Shown: positions 1 through 6,920, counted from the first letter of the stretch. The stretch: DNA of 10,736 nucleotides from Mariprofundaceae bacterium (GCA_027018975.1 JALUXN010000210.1:1-10736), one strand, 5' to 3'. The notes: generated from the letters alone by a model not told the origin. Numbers and translations are program-made.

Positions 1-2
1 AA

Positions 3-2552
3 AATGGCGACTACTACTGGGTGCAGGCCAATGTCACACCCATCATCAAAAATGGCCATGTCACCGGCTATGTCTCTGTGCGCACCAAGCCAACCCGCCA
101 ACAGATCGAAGAGGCCGATGCGCTCTACCGCGCCATCAACGCGGGCAAGGTAACACTCGGCAAACAAACCCTGCTGCAAAAGCTCAACTTCGTCAGCCGC
201 ATGAAAATCTGGCAGAAGATCGCGGCTACACTGCTGCTCACTGCAGCCCTGCTCTCTGTCTCATGGTTTATCGCCCTCAAGGGGATGCAGACATCCAATG
301 ATGGTGTACAGATGGCCAACAACGATCGCGCGGTGGCGTTGGCCGCTGCCGATATCAATAGCTCGATTCTCTCCATGATGGTGGATCTCAAAAAGGCGCA
401 GAGTATTCTCGATAAAGAGGCGTTTGATGCCGCCCATGTCACTATCACCAAAGAGATCGCCGATATTGAGAAATTGATCGACAAGATCGAACATGCCGAT
501 CTCGGTGATCAGGAGCGCGCTGCAGCAACCAGCTACATCAAAGCGACGCACGACTATGTTGATCATACCATCAAACCGGCGGATAAAGCGATGGTCGCCG
601 AGGATTACGGCACCTTTGGCACCTACGTGGTCAATCTCAATAACGAGGCTTTCCACGCAGTAGAAGAAACAGCCCTGAGTTTCCGCGAGGTTCAAGACAA
701 AACCAGCAAAGCGGAGGCTGCCGAAGCGCAGGCGGATTTCCTCTCCATCCGCAATGCCTCCACCATTTCAGTGGCCATTTCGCTGCTGCTTGCACTGATC
801 TTCTCGGTAATCCTGATCCGCAGCTTCAGCCGTCGCCTGCGCTACACCACAGAAAAACTCGCCCAAATTGCCGAAGGCAACTACTTCGACTGGGTCGAGA
901 TCGATAACAGCGACGAGATCGGCAAGATGCTCGCAGGCCTAAAATCGATGCAGATTCGTCAGGGTTATGAGATGCAGCTGATCAATGAACGTGCCGAGGG
1001 TGCACTACGCATCAAAACAGCACTTGATCAGGTCTCCGGCAATGTGATGATGGCCGATGAGAATTACAACATCATCTACATGAATAAGGCCGTGGAACAG
1101 CTCATGCGTAATAGCAGCGAGGAGCTCCGCAAACAACTGCCTGATTTTGATGCCGACAAGCTGATCGGTAGCAGTATCGACATCTTCCACAGAGATGCCT
1201 CTCATCAGCGTCGCATTCTTGATGGTCTGACTGCACCTTACGAATCTGATGACATCACTATTGGTAATGTCACCGTTAAAGTGATTGCCAGTCCGGTATT
1301 CAATGAGGCGGGCGAACGCATCGCAACCGTCACCGAATGGATCGACCGCACAGCAGAAGTGGCCGCCGAACAAGATGTGGCATCCATTGTGGAGGCCGTC
1401 AAAGCAGGTGACCTAACTCAACGCATATCCCTGGAAGGTAAAACCGGTTTCTTTGTTGATCTATCCAAAGGACTCAATGAACTCACTGATACTATTGAGC
1501 GAGGCATGGATGACATTGCCAAGGGCTTGGCTGCACTGGAAAGTGGCGATCTTACCTACCGTATCACCAATGAATATCAGGGCACATTTGATGAACTGAA
1601 ACAGGCCAACAACAACACAGCCGAAAAACTGGCTGATGTAGTTGGCAACATCATTGAAGCGGCAGCAGAAGTGGATGGCGGCTCCGGCGAGATTGCCGAG
1701 GGCAACAACACCCTCTCCAACCGTACGCAGGAGCAGGCGGCAGCACTCGAAGAGACCGCTGCCAGCATCGAAGAGATCACCGGCACGGTGCAGCAGACGG
1801 CCGATAACTCACGGCAAGCCAATCAGCTCGCCGTCGATGCACGCGAGCAGGCCGAGAATGGCGGCAAGGTCGCCGAGCAAGCGGTGGCAGCGATGGGCAA
1901 CATCAGCGCCAGCAGCCGCAAGATCTCCGACATCATCGGTGTGATCGACGAGATCGCCTTCCAGACCAATCTGCTGGCACTCAACGCGGCAGTAGAGGCA
2001 GCACGCGCCGGTGAGCAGGGTCGCGGCTTCGCCGTGGTGGCTGCCGAGGTGCGTTCACTCGCCCAGCGCTCCGCCGAAGCAGCCAAAGAGATCAAGACAC
2101 TGATCAACCAGAGTGTCGAGAGTGTCGATGCCGGCAGCAAGCTGGTCGATGAGTCGGGTGAAGCACTGCAGGCCATTGTCAGCTCGGTCGCCAAGGTGAG
2201 CGACATTATCGCCGAAATCGCTGCCGCCAGCACCGAGCAGACCGCCGGTATCGATCAGATCAACAAGGCGATCGCCCAGCTCGACTCCGGCACCCAGCAG
2301 AATACCGCACTGGTCGAAGAGTCCGCCGCTGCCAGCCAGCGACTGAGTGATCAGGCCAATCAGCTGCGTCAGCAGGTGGCGATCTTCAAGCTCGGCGAAC
2401 AGACCAGCACACCGCGCGCACCACGCACCGCCCGTCCGGCGGCGCGTCCACAGGCAGCGCCGCAGCCTGCACCACGTCCGGCTCCGAATCCGGCTCCCAA
2501 GGCGCGCAACAATCCACCCCAGCCGGAAGGCGATGTGTGGGAAGAATTTTAG
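3..2552 (+). CDS. Aer-like membrane chemoreceptor (methyl-accepting chemotaxis protein), 5'-truncated
   Basis: Transmembrane receptor that controls CheA through its cytoplasmic signalling tip. The frame is open from base 3, so the start lies left of the window. Residues are numbered from the codon at base 21. The first codons (NGDYYWV, then VTP, GY and SVR) match the end of an Aer-type PAS domain. Next come TM1 (about 66-88), a periplasmic helical region (89-248), TM2 (249-266), HAMP (267-320), a second PAS (330-445), and two more HAMP-like units, each with a GDLT-x-RI motif (463-469 and 509-515). The signalling domain has Gln/Glu-rich methylation helices (from about 570) and the invariant tip EIAFQTNLLALNAAVEAARA (644-663). 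A Pro/Ala-rich linker of about 48 residues ends in VWEEF, which fits the CheR-docking pentapeptide pattern (NWETF in E. coli Tar). GC content rises sharply near base 1681, inside the gene. The receptor assignment is secure; the ligand is unknown. Confidence 0.95.
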   Translation, partial: NGDYYWVQANVTPIIKNGHVTGYVSVRTKPTRQQIEEADALYRAINAGKVTLGKQTLLQKLNFVSRMKIWQKIAATLLLTAALLSVSWFIALKGMQTSNDGVQMANNDRAVALAAADINSSILSMMVDLKKAQSILDKEAFDAAHVTITKEIADIEKLIDKIEHADLGDQERAAATSYIKATHDYVDHTIKPADKAMVAEDYGTFGTYVVNLNNEAFHAVEETALSFREVQDKTSKAEAAEAQADFLSIRNASTISVAISLLLALIFSVILIRSFSRRLRYTTEKLAQIAEGNYFDWVEIDNSDEIGKMLAGLKSMQIRQGYEMQLINERAEGALRIKTALDQVSGNVMMADENYNIIYMNKAVEQLMRNSSEELRKQLPDFDADKLIGSSIDIFHRDASHQRRILDGLTAPYESDDITIGNVTVKVIASPVFNEAGERIATVTEWIDRTAEVAAEQDVASIVEAVKAGDLTQRISLEGKTGFFVDLSKGLNELTDTIERGMDDIAKGLAALESGDLTYRITNEYQGTFDELKQANNNTAEKLADVVGNIIEAAAEVDGGSGEIAEGNNTLSNRTQEQAAALEETAASIEEITGTVQQTADNSRQANQLAVDAREQAENGGKVAEQAVAAMGNISASSRKISDIIGVIDEIAFQTNLLALNAAVEAARAGEQGRGFAVVAAEVRSLAQRSAEAAKEIKTLINQSVESVDAGSKLVDESGEALQAIVSSVAKVSDIIAEIAAASTEQTAGIDQINKAIAQLDSGTQQNTALVEESAAASQRLSDQANQLRQQVAIFKLGEQTSTPRAPRTARPAARPQAAPQPAPRPAPNPAPKARNNPPQPEGDVWEEF

Positions 2553-2556
2553 GGGG
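2551..2556 (+). promoter_or_regulatory. Ribosome binding site deciding a GTG start
   Basis: AGGGGG overlaps the end of the receptor stop codon and sits 5 nt before the GTG at 2562. It supports GTG as the start of the STAS gene and implies translation continuing from the receptor. Confidence 0.6.
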
Positions 2557-2561
2557 CAGCC

Positions 2562-2945
2562 GTGATTGATGAAGGTGAAGCGAAACAGACGAGTGTCGAA
2601 GAGGCGGTCGGATGGATCAAAGCGGAGACTGCTGCGGCAGATGCCGATGGTTCCACGGCTGAAGCAGATGCACCGGTCAGCGGCGAGATCACGCTGGAGG
2701 GGAGCCTGACCATTGCCGAGGCGGAAGCGATGCATCTCCAGCTCTCGCAGATCCTCAATGCCAATGTCGATATCACCATCGAGGCGGAGGCGCTCAGCCG
2801 CGTCGATACGGCCGGCACACAACTGATCTATGCATTTGTCAAAGAGGCGAAGAATCGATCCCTCTCGCTGACCTGGAAATCGCAGTCCGATGCGCTGGCG
2901 GAGTGTGCCGCCACGCTCGGGCTCACCGAGGGCATGGGATTTTAA
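2562..2945 (+). CDS. Small STAS-domain protein of the chemotaxis operon
   Basis: A 127-residue soluble protein. Residues 1-40 are acidic and low in complexity. Residues 41-127 look like a STAS domain: a beta strand (GEITLEGSLTI), helices, and the RVDTAGTQLI stretch (80-89), which matches the DSSG turn of SpoIIAA-type anti-sigma antagonists. The position that is the phosphoserine in SpoIIAA appears to be Ala84 (D82-T83-A84-G85), as in MlaB-type and some chemotaxis-cluster STAS proteins, so regulation by serine phosphorylation looks unlikely. It starts at GTG with a good ribosome binding site 9 bases after the receptor stop, and ends 3 bases before cheR. Similar small STAS proteins occur in chemotaxis clusters, but their role is poorly defined. 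A scaffold or interaction role is inferred here. Confidence 0.8.
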   Translation: MIDEGEAKQTSVEEAVGWIKAETAAADADGSTAEADAPVSGEITLEGSLTIAEAEAMHLQLSQILNANVDITIEAEALSRVDTAGTQLIYAFVKEAKNRSLSLTWKSQSDALAECAATLGLTEGMGF

Positions 2946-2948
2946 CGC

Positions 2949-3788
2949 ATGCCCCATCAAAAGCGCGAATTCTCCTTCGCTCGCAAGGATTTCAACCGGC
3001 TGTGCGAGCTGGTCAACGAACATACCGGCATCCAGCTCGGCGATGGCAAGGAGGATATGCTCTATGGCCGTATCTCCCGCCGCCTGCGCCAGCTGGGGCT
3101 GCCCTCGTTTGCCGCCTATATTCAGCTGCTGGAGAGTGATCGCGCCGAAGAGGAGATCGAAGATTTCGTCAATGCGGTGACCACCAACCTCACCTCCTTC
3201 TTTCGCGAAAAACACCATTTCGATTATCTGCGTGACTCACTGTTGCCGGAGCTGATGCGGCGCAACCGTGTCTCCCACCGCATCCGCATCTGGTCGGCCG
3301 GCTGCTCCACCGGCGAGGAGCCATACTCCATCGCCATGATGGTCGCCGAAGTGGTGCCGAAAGATTGGGATGTAAAAATCCTCGCCACCGATCTCGATAC
3401 CGATGTACTGGCGCACGGCGAACGCGGCGTCTATGACATCGGCCGCGTCGAGAGTGTCGATAAAGCGACAGTCAAACGCTGGTTCATGAAGAATCGCAAA
3501 GATGATCCGACGCATGTGAAGGTGCGCCCCGAGCTGCAGCGGCTGATCCATTTCCGCCAACTCAATCTGCTGCAGCCGTGGCCGATGAAGGGGCCGCTGG
3601 ATATCATCTTCTGCCGCAATGTGATCATCTATTTCGATGTGCCGACCAAGCAGATGCTGGTCAACCGCTATGCCGACCTGCTCGGCGAGGGCGGCCACCT
3701 CTTCCTTGGCCACTCCGAGGCGATGCACAATATCAGCAACCGATTCACGCTCAGCGGCAAATCGGTCTATATCAAGGCGAATCAGTAA
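2949..3788 (+). CDS. cheR: Chemotaxis protein methyltransferase CheR
   Basis: SAM-dependent methyltransferase that adds methyl groups to receptor glutamates, raising receptor activity during adaptation. The length (279 aa) is normal for the family. It has an N-terminal helical domain (about 8-72), the TNLTSFFREKHHF segment (79-91), the SAM-binding motif GCSTGEEPYS (118-127), an acidic residue in ATDLD (D148), FCRNVIIYFD (221-230) and GHSE (254-257). The beta-subdomain loop between WFM (178-180) and VRPEL (192-196) seems as long as in E. coli CheR, consistent with binding a receptor-tail pentapeptide such as the VWEEF of the upstream receptor. The ATG lies 3 bases after the STAS stop, with only a weak GGGCATGGGA-type ribosome site, so translational coupling is likely. 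Its last base is shared with the cheD start (TAATG). Confidence 0.97.
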   Translation: MPHQKREFSFARKDFNRLCELVNEHTGIQLGDGKEDMLYGRISRRLRQLGLPSFAAYIQLLESDRAEEEIEDFVNAVTTNLTSFFREKHHFDYLRDSLLPELMRRNRVSHRIRIWSAGCSTGEEPYSIAMMVAEVVPKDWDVKILATDLDTDVLAHGERGVYDIGRVESVDKATVKRWFMKNRKDDPTHVKVRPELQRLIHFRQLNLLQPWPMKGPLDIIFCRNVIIYFDVPTKQMLVNRYADLLGEGGHLFLGHSEAMHNISNRFTLSGKSVYIKANQ

Positions 3789-4414
3789 TGGCTATCCCTG
3801 TCGAATCGCGCCTGCCGGGCTTTGAGCATATCAACACCTATTTCGATACGGTGCACAATATCGCCACCGCCAAACTGCTGCCGGGCGAGTATTACGTCAC
3901 CGCCCGCCCCGAAGCGGTGGTCACCGTGCTCGGCTCCTGTGTCGCCGCCTGCATCCGCGATCGGGTCTTCGGCATCGGCGGCATGAACCACTTTATGCTG
4001 CCCATCCATGAGGGTGACCGGAAAAACTGGCAACACGGACCGGTCGATAACATCACCCGCTTCGGCAACTACGCCATGGAGCACCTGATCAACACCATCC
4101 TCTCACACGGCGGCATGCGCAAAAACCTGGAGGTCAAACTCTTCGGCGGCGCGCGCATCGTCAAAGGGCTCTCCGATATTGGCGACTGCAATGTGCAGTT
4201 CGTCCTCAACTATCTGCAAGAAGAGAACATCCCCGTTGTCTCGCATGACCTCAACGGCAACTATCCGCGCAAAGTCTATTATTTCCCCAAAACAGGGCGG
4301 GTGATGATGAAGAAGCTGGAGAGCATCCGCACCGACACCGTCATCGAGCGCGAGAAGAATTACTTCCGCAAGATCGAAACCGAACCGGTCAGCGGCGAGG
4401 TGGATCTGTTTTGA
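3788..4414 (+). CDS. cheD: Chemoreceptor glutamine deamidase CheD
   Basis: Converts specific receptor glutamines to glutamates, making methylation sites and tuning receptor activity. I chose the ATG overlapping the cheR stop (TAATG). It gives 208 residues beginning MAIPVESRLPGF; longer in-frame starts would run deep into cheR. The catalytic Cys51 lies in VLGSCVAAC and His68 in GGMNHFMLP, 17 residues apart as in Thermotoga CheD, with Thr46 just before. KLFGGARIV and the later GNYPRKVYYFPKTGRV stretch are also typical. The protein ends in GEVDLF, nearly the same as the tail of the CheZ-like protein downstream. In Bacillus and Thermotoga, CheD works with the phosphatase CheC; no cheC is visible here. 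Confidence 0.96.
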   Translation: MAIPVESRLPGFEHINTYFDTVHNIATAKLLPGEYYVTARPEAVVTVLGSCVAACIRDRVFGIGGMNHFMLPIHEGDRKNWQHGPVDNITRFGNYAMEHLINTILSHGGMRKNLEVKLFGGARIVKGLSDIGDCNVQFVLNYLQEENIPVVSHDLNGNYPRKVYYFPKTGRVMMKKLESIRTDTVIEREKNYFRKIETEPVSGEVDLF

Positions 4415-4456
4415 CGCAAGTGATCAACAGACCCAACACGCCGCGAGGGAGCAAGC

Positions 4457-5542
4457 ATGGCTAAAATCAAAGTCCTCATTGTGGATGACTCGGCACTGGT
4501 GCGCCAACTGCTGACCAAGATCCTGGAGAGCGCCAACGACATCGAGGTGGTCGGCACCGCGCAGGACCCCTTCATCGCTCGCAACAAGATCAAGGAACTC
4601 AAACCGGATGTGTTGACGCTCGATGTCGAGATGCCGCGCATGGACGGGCTCACCTTCCTCTCCAACTTGATGCGCCTGCATCCGATGCCGGTGGTGATGG
4701 TCTCTTCGCTCACTCAAAAGGGAGCGGATGTGACACTGGATGCGCTCGATATCGGCGCCGTTGACTTTGTTGCCAAGCCCTCCGCGCTCGGCTCCGGTCT
4801 GGAGGCGTATGCCGATGAGATTATCGGCAAGGTGCGCATGGCCGCCAAGGTGCATGTGCATGCCAGAACCCGCCATCCGGCCAAGGCGACGGCTGCCACA
4901 GAGGACAGTGTTCCGGCCAACCAGAGCGCCGATGCAGTGCTGGCCAAACGCACGGGGCGTTCACACTTCTCCACCACCGAGAAGATTGTCGCTCTCGGCG
5001 CCTCCACCGGTGGCACACAGGCGACACCGGAGGTGCTGCAGGCGCTCCCTTCCGGCTTCCCCGCCATTGTCATCAGCCAACACCTGCCGGCCGCCTTCAG
5101 CGAATCCTACGCCAAGCGGATGGACGGCATCTGCCAAATGCGTGTCAAACTGGCCGAGCATGGCGAACAGATTATCCCCGGCCACATCTATCTGGCACCG
5201 GGCGAACAGCATCTGCTGGTCAAACGCGATGGCGCACGCTATATCTGCCACCTCAACGATGGCCCGCGCGTCAACCGCCACCGCCCGTCGGTCGATGTGA
5301 TGTTCCGCTCGGTGGCGCAGAATGTCGGCCCCAATGCAGTCGGCGTGATGCTCACCGGCATGGGTAACGATGGCGCGCAGGGGATGAAAGAGATGCTCGA
5401 TGCGGGCGCACATACCATTATTCAGGATGAAGCCACCAGCGTGGTCTGGGGTATGCCGGGCGCAGCCTATAAACTGGGGGCTGCCAAAGAGGTCAAAGCA
5501 CTGGACAAAATCGCCCAAGCGATGATGGCCAGTCTGAAATAG
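4457..5542 (+). CDS. cheB: Chemotaxis response regulator protein-glutamate methylesterase/deamidase CheB
   Basis: Removes methyl groups from receptor glutamates and can deamidate glutamines. It is activated when CheA phosphorylates its receiver domain. Receiver domain: about 3-122, with acidic D10/D11, phospho-acceptor D56 (VLTLDVEMP), S83/S84 and K107 (VAKPS). A variable linker covers about 123-173. Methylesterase domain: about 175-360, with catalytic Ser183 (GASTGG), His209 (QHLPAAF) and Asp305 (TGMGNDGAQGM), plus RVNRHRPSVDVMF (271-283) and DEATSVVWGMP (324-334). The length of 361 aa is normal. A GAGGGA ribosome site (4445-4450) precedes the ATG. The 42-base gap after cheD shows no promoter or terminator, so the gene is probably in the same operon. 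Confidence 0.98.
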   Translation: MAKIKVLIVDDSALVRQLLTKILESANDIEVVGTAQDPFIARNKIKELKPDVLTLDVEMPRMDGLTFLSNLMRLHPMPVVMVSSLTQKGADVTLDALDIGAVDFVAKPSALGSGLEAYADEIIGKVRMAAKVHVHARTRHPAKATAATEDSVPANQSADAVLAKRTGRSHFSTTEKIVALGASTGGTQATPEVLQALPSGFPAIVISQHLPAAFSESYAKRMDGICQMRVKLAEHGEQIIPGHIYLAPGEQHLLVKRDGARYICHLNDGPRVNRHRPSVDVMFRSVAQNVGPNAVGVMLTGMGNDGAQGMKEMLDAGAHTIIQDEATSVVWGMPGAAYKLGAAKEVKALDKIAQAMMASLK

Positions 5543-5554
5543 CGAGGTTCCACC

Positions 5555-6541
5555 ATGACAGATTCCAACACCAATCCCGGCAACACACTCACCCAACAGA
5601 TGTCCACCATCTTCTACGACATTCAGCAGAGTGTCGCCAGCGAGGTCGATGCCATTCGCGGCCAGACCGATCAGATCAAATCGCTGCTCGAAGATGCCAT
5701 CGCCTCGCTGCATGAGGCATTCGGCTCGATCCACACCGCCACCGAGGCGCAGATGAAGACAATGACCGCGCTGATGATGCAGGTGGTCGGTGCCGAGAAT
5801 GAGCAGAATATCTTCCAGCAGGCGGAGAGCGCCAGCGCTATCCTCACCGAACTGGTCGAGACGCTGCTGCAGAGCAGCAAAAACAACCTGCGCGCCCTCA
5901 CCGCCATGGATCAGGTGCGCCAGCGTCTGGAGGCGCAGGATAAACTCCGCCAGAAAAAAGATGCCACGCTCGCCGAACTGCTGGAACTCTGCGATCAGGA
6001 TGCCCCCGATATGACACGCATCCACGCCCTCTCCACCACCCTGCGCGAACAACAGCAGCAGCAAGATGCCTTCGCCAGCGAGACGGTCGCGCTGTTCAAA
6101 AAGGCGCACCGTTTGATCGATAAGGTCGCCTCGCACGACATGGATGAGGTCTTCGCATCCAAGGAGAAGGTGGAGAAGATTGTCGAGCACTTCTTCGCCA
6201 TCAATAATTTCGTCTCCGAACGACGCGCCACCGTATCACAGGATAATGCCGAGATACGCCAACAGCTCGGTGCCGCCATCCGCGCCCTGCAGTTCGAAGA
6301 TATTTCACGCCAGAGCCTCAGCTATACCGATCGTCACCTCGATCGCATGGAGGGGATGCTGGCCATCCTCACCGATGGCCTGAAAGAGCTCGATCAAACC
6401 GACCTGACTGCCGAAGCGTACCTCGACCGCATCACCGCGCTGCACGCGGCGATGATTGCCTACCATGAATCCCTGCATCTGGAGGATAGTAATCCGGTCT
6501 CCCAGGAGAGCATGGACGAAGGCGATATCGATCTCTTTTAA
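5555..6541 (+). CDS. CheZ-like protein, probable CheY-P phosphatase
   Basis: A 328-residue, almost wholly helical, soluble protein with no membrane segment or signal peptide. Its best clue is LQFEDISRQSLSYTDRHLDR (245-264). D249 and Q253 have the D-x-x-x-Q spacing of the CheZ active site (D143/Q147 in E. coli, which attacks phospho-CheY), and the residues around them suit a long helix. A Gln run occurs at 166-170. The tail GDIDLF (323-328) recalls the short acidic-hydrophobic CheY-binding tail of CheZ, and nearly matches the end of CheD in this operon. The protein is longer than E. coli CheZ (214 aa); the extra N-terminal half (about 15-190) is of unknown role. A GAGG site 7 bases before the ATG supports the start, 12 bases after cheB. 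The alternative is a structural helical chemotaxis protein with only superficial CheZ resemblance. Confidence 0.7.
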   Translation: MTDSNTNPGNTLTQQMSTIFYDIQQSVASEVDAIRGQTDQIKSLLEDAIASLHEAFGSIHTATEAQMKTMTALMMQVVGAENEQNIFQQAESASAILTELVETLLQSSKNNLRALTAMDQVRQRLEAQDKLRQKKDATLAELLELCDQDAPDMTRIHALSTTLREQQQQQDAFASETVALFKKAHRLIDKVASHDMDEVFASKEKVEKIVEHFFAINNFVSERRATVSQDNAEIRQQLGAAIRALQFEDISRQSLSYTDRHLDRMEGMLAILTDGLKELDQTDLTAEAYLDRITALHAAMIAYHESLHLEDSNPVSQESMDEGDIDLF

Positions 6542-6603
6542 TACCCCGGCGATCATCGCTTCACACTGTTTCTCTTCCACGCATGGTCAGCAAAGCCACC
6601 ACG

Positions 6604-6766
6604 TCATCCCCAAACGCCTCGGTCGAGCCGTTCATCCCCGAGTGTCTCTATCTGGCCGTCATCCCCGAGTGCCTCTATCGGGCCGTCATCCCCGAGTACC
6701 TCTATCGGGCCGTCATCCCCGAGTGCCTCTATCGAGCCGTCATCCCCGAGTGCCTCTATCGGGGAC
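6604..6766 (+). repeat. 27-bp direct tandem repeat array
   Basis: Copies beginning with TCATCCCCGAG start at 6632, 6659, 6686, 6713 and 6740, exactly 27 bp apart. A degenerate 28-bp copy at 6604 shares TCATCCCC, GCCTC and TCGAGCCG. Each unit has a CCCGA/TCGGG dyad around GTGCCTCTA; copies 2, 3 and 5 are closest to consensus. There are no unique spacers, so this is not a CRISPR array. The unit resembles the family of dispersed proteobacterial repeats that begin GTCATCCCCG and are often mistranslated as VIPxxx peptides; this comparison is from memory. Confidence 0.9.
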
Positions 6767-6807
6767 CCATTGCTGCGTGGATTCCCGACACAATCCTCAG
6801 GAGCGAC
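6739..6807 (+). repeat. Decayed inverted-repeat (dyad) element
   Basis: The last tandem copy continues into a large dyad. The core TCGGGGACCCA (6759-6769) pairs with TGGATTCCCGA (6778-6788) at 9 of 11 positions across an 8-nt loop. Extending the arms to 6739-6769 and 6778-6807 gives about 20 matches over 30 aligned positions with one gap, most mismatches being transitions. A shorter perfect hairpin, TCCCCGA (6743-6749) with TCGGGGA (6759-6765), competes for the same bases. No T run follows, so an intrinsic terminator is unlikely. It looks like a small hairpin or MITE-type relic whose left arm has been amplified. Confidence 0.7.
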
Positions 6808-6848
6808 CGATTGTTGATGCGATTGCCCTACCCAACAGATAGAAACAG

Positions 6849-6877
6849 TGGAGTGGCAGCCCGCTTTCCGCTACACT
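6849..6877 (+). promoter_or_regulatory. Weak sigma-70-type promoter candidate
   Basis: TGGAGT (6849-6854) and TACACT (6872-6877) are 17 bp apart and match the consensus hexamers at 3 of 6 and 4 of 6 positions. The site is 55 bases before the diguanylate cyclase start and downstream of the repeats, where a promoter is expected. The match is close to background. Confidence 0.22.
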
Positions 6878-6920
6878 GCCTGCATTCAATGACACGGGAG
6901 CAGAGTAGCGCACGCAAGCA

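Noticed and set aside
2055..3218. A long minus-strand open frame (387 codons) across the receptor end, STAS gene and start of cheR.
   Set aside because: It lies antisense to three well-supported genes, has no recognisable domain, and arises from codon bias in GC-rich genes.
3578..3787. Longer N-terminal extension of CheD starting inside cheR.
   Set aside because: It would overlap the conserved end of CheR by 210 bases, and its residues look like out-of-frame CheR; the TAATG start gives a normal CheD.
4961..6190. A 409-codon minus-strand open frame opposite cheB and the CheZ-like gene.
   Set aside because: Antisense shadow: it reads as Leu/His/Gly-rich sequence without motifs, while the plus strand has complete CheB catalytic motifs and ribosome sites.
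6544..6560. Small palindrome GCGATCATCGC just after the CheZ-like stop codon as a terminator.
   Set aside because: The usable stem is only about 3 bp with a normal loop, and no T run follows.
6604..6766. Possible CRISPR array.
   Set aside because: Repeats abut directly with a 27-bp period and no unique spacers; no cas genes are nearby.
6743..6790. Rho-independent terminator.
   Set aside because: The hairpins are GC-rich but no run of T follows either stem.
6456..6842. Plus-strand frame translating the repeats as HPRVPLSGR units.
   Set aside because: It overlaps the CheZ-like gene end out of frame, and stays open only because the 27-bp period preserves frame; no ribosome site.
6853..6872. 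Sigma-54 promoter suggested by TGGCAG followed by CCCGCTTTCC.
   Set aside because: GG and GC are not at the required 10-nt spacing, and the TTGC box is poor.
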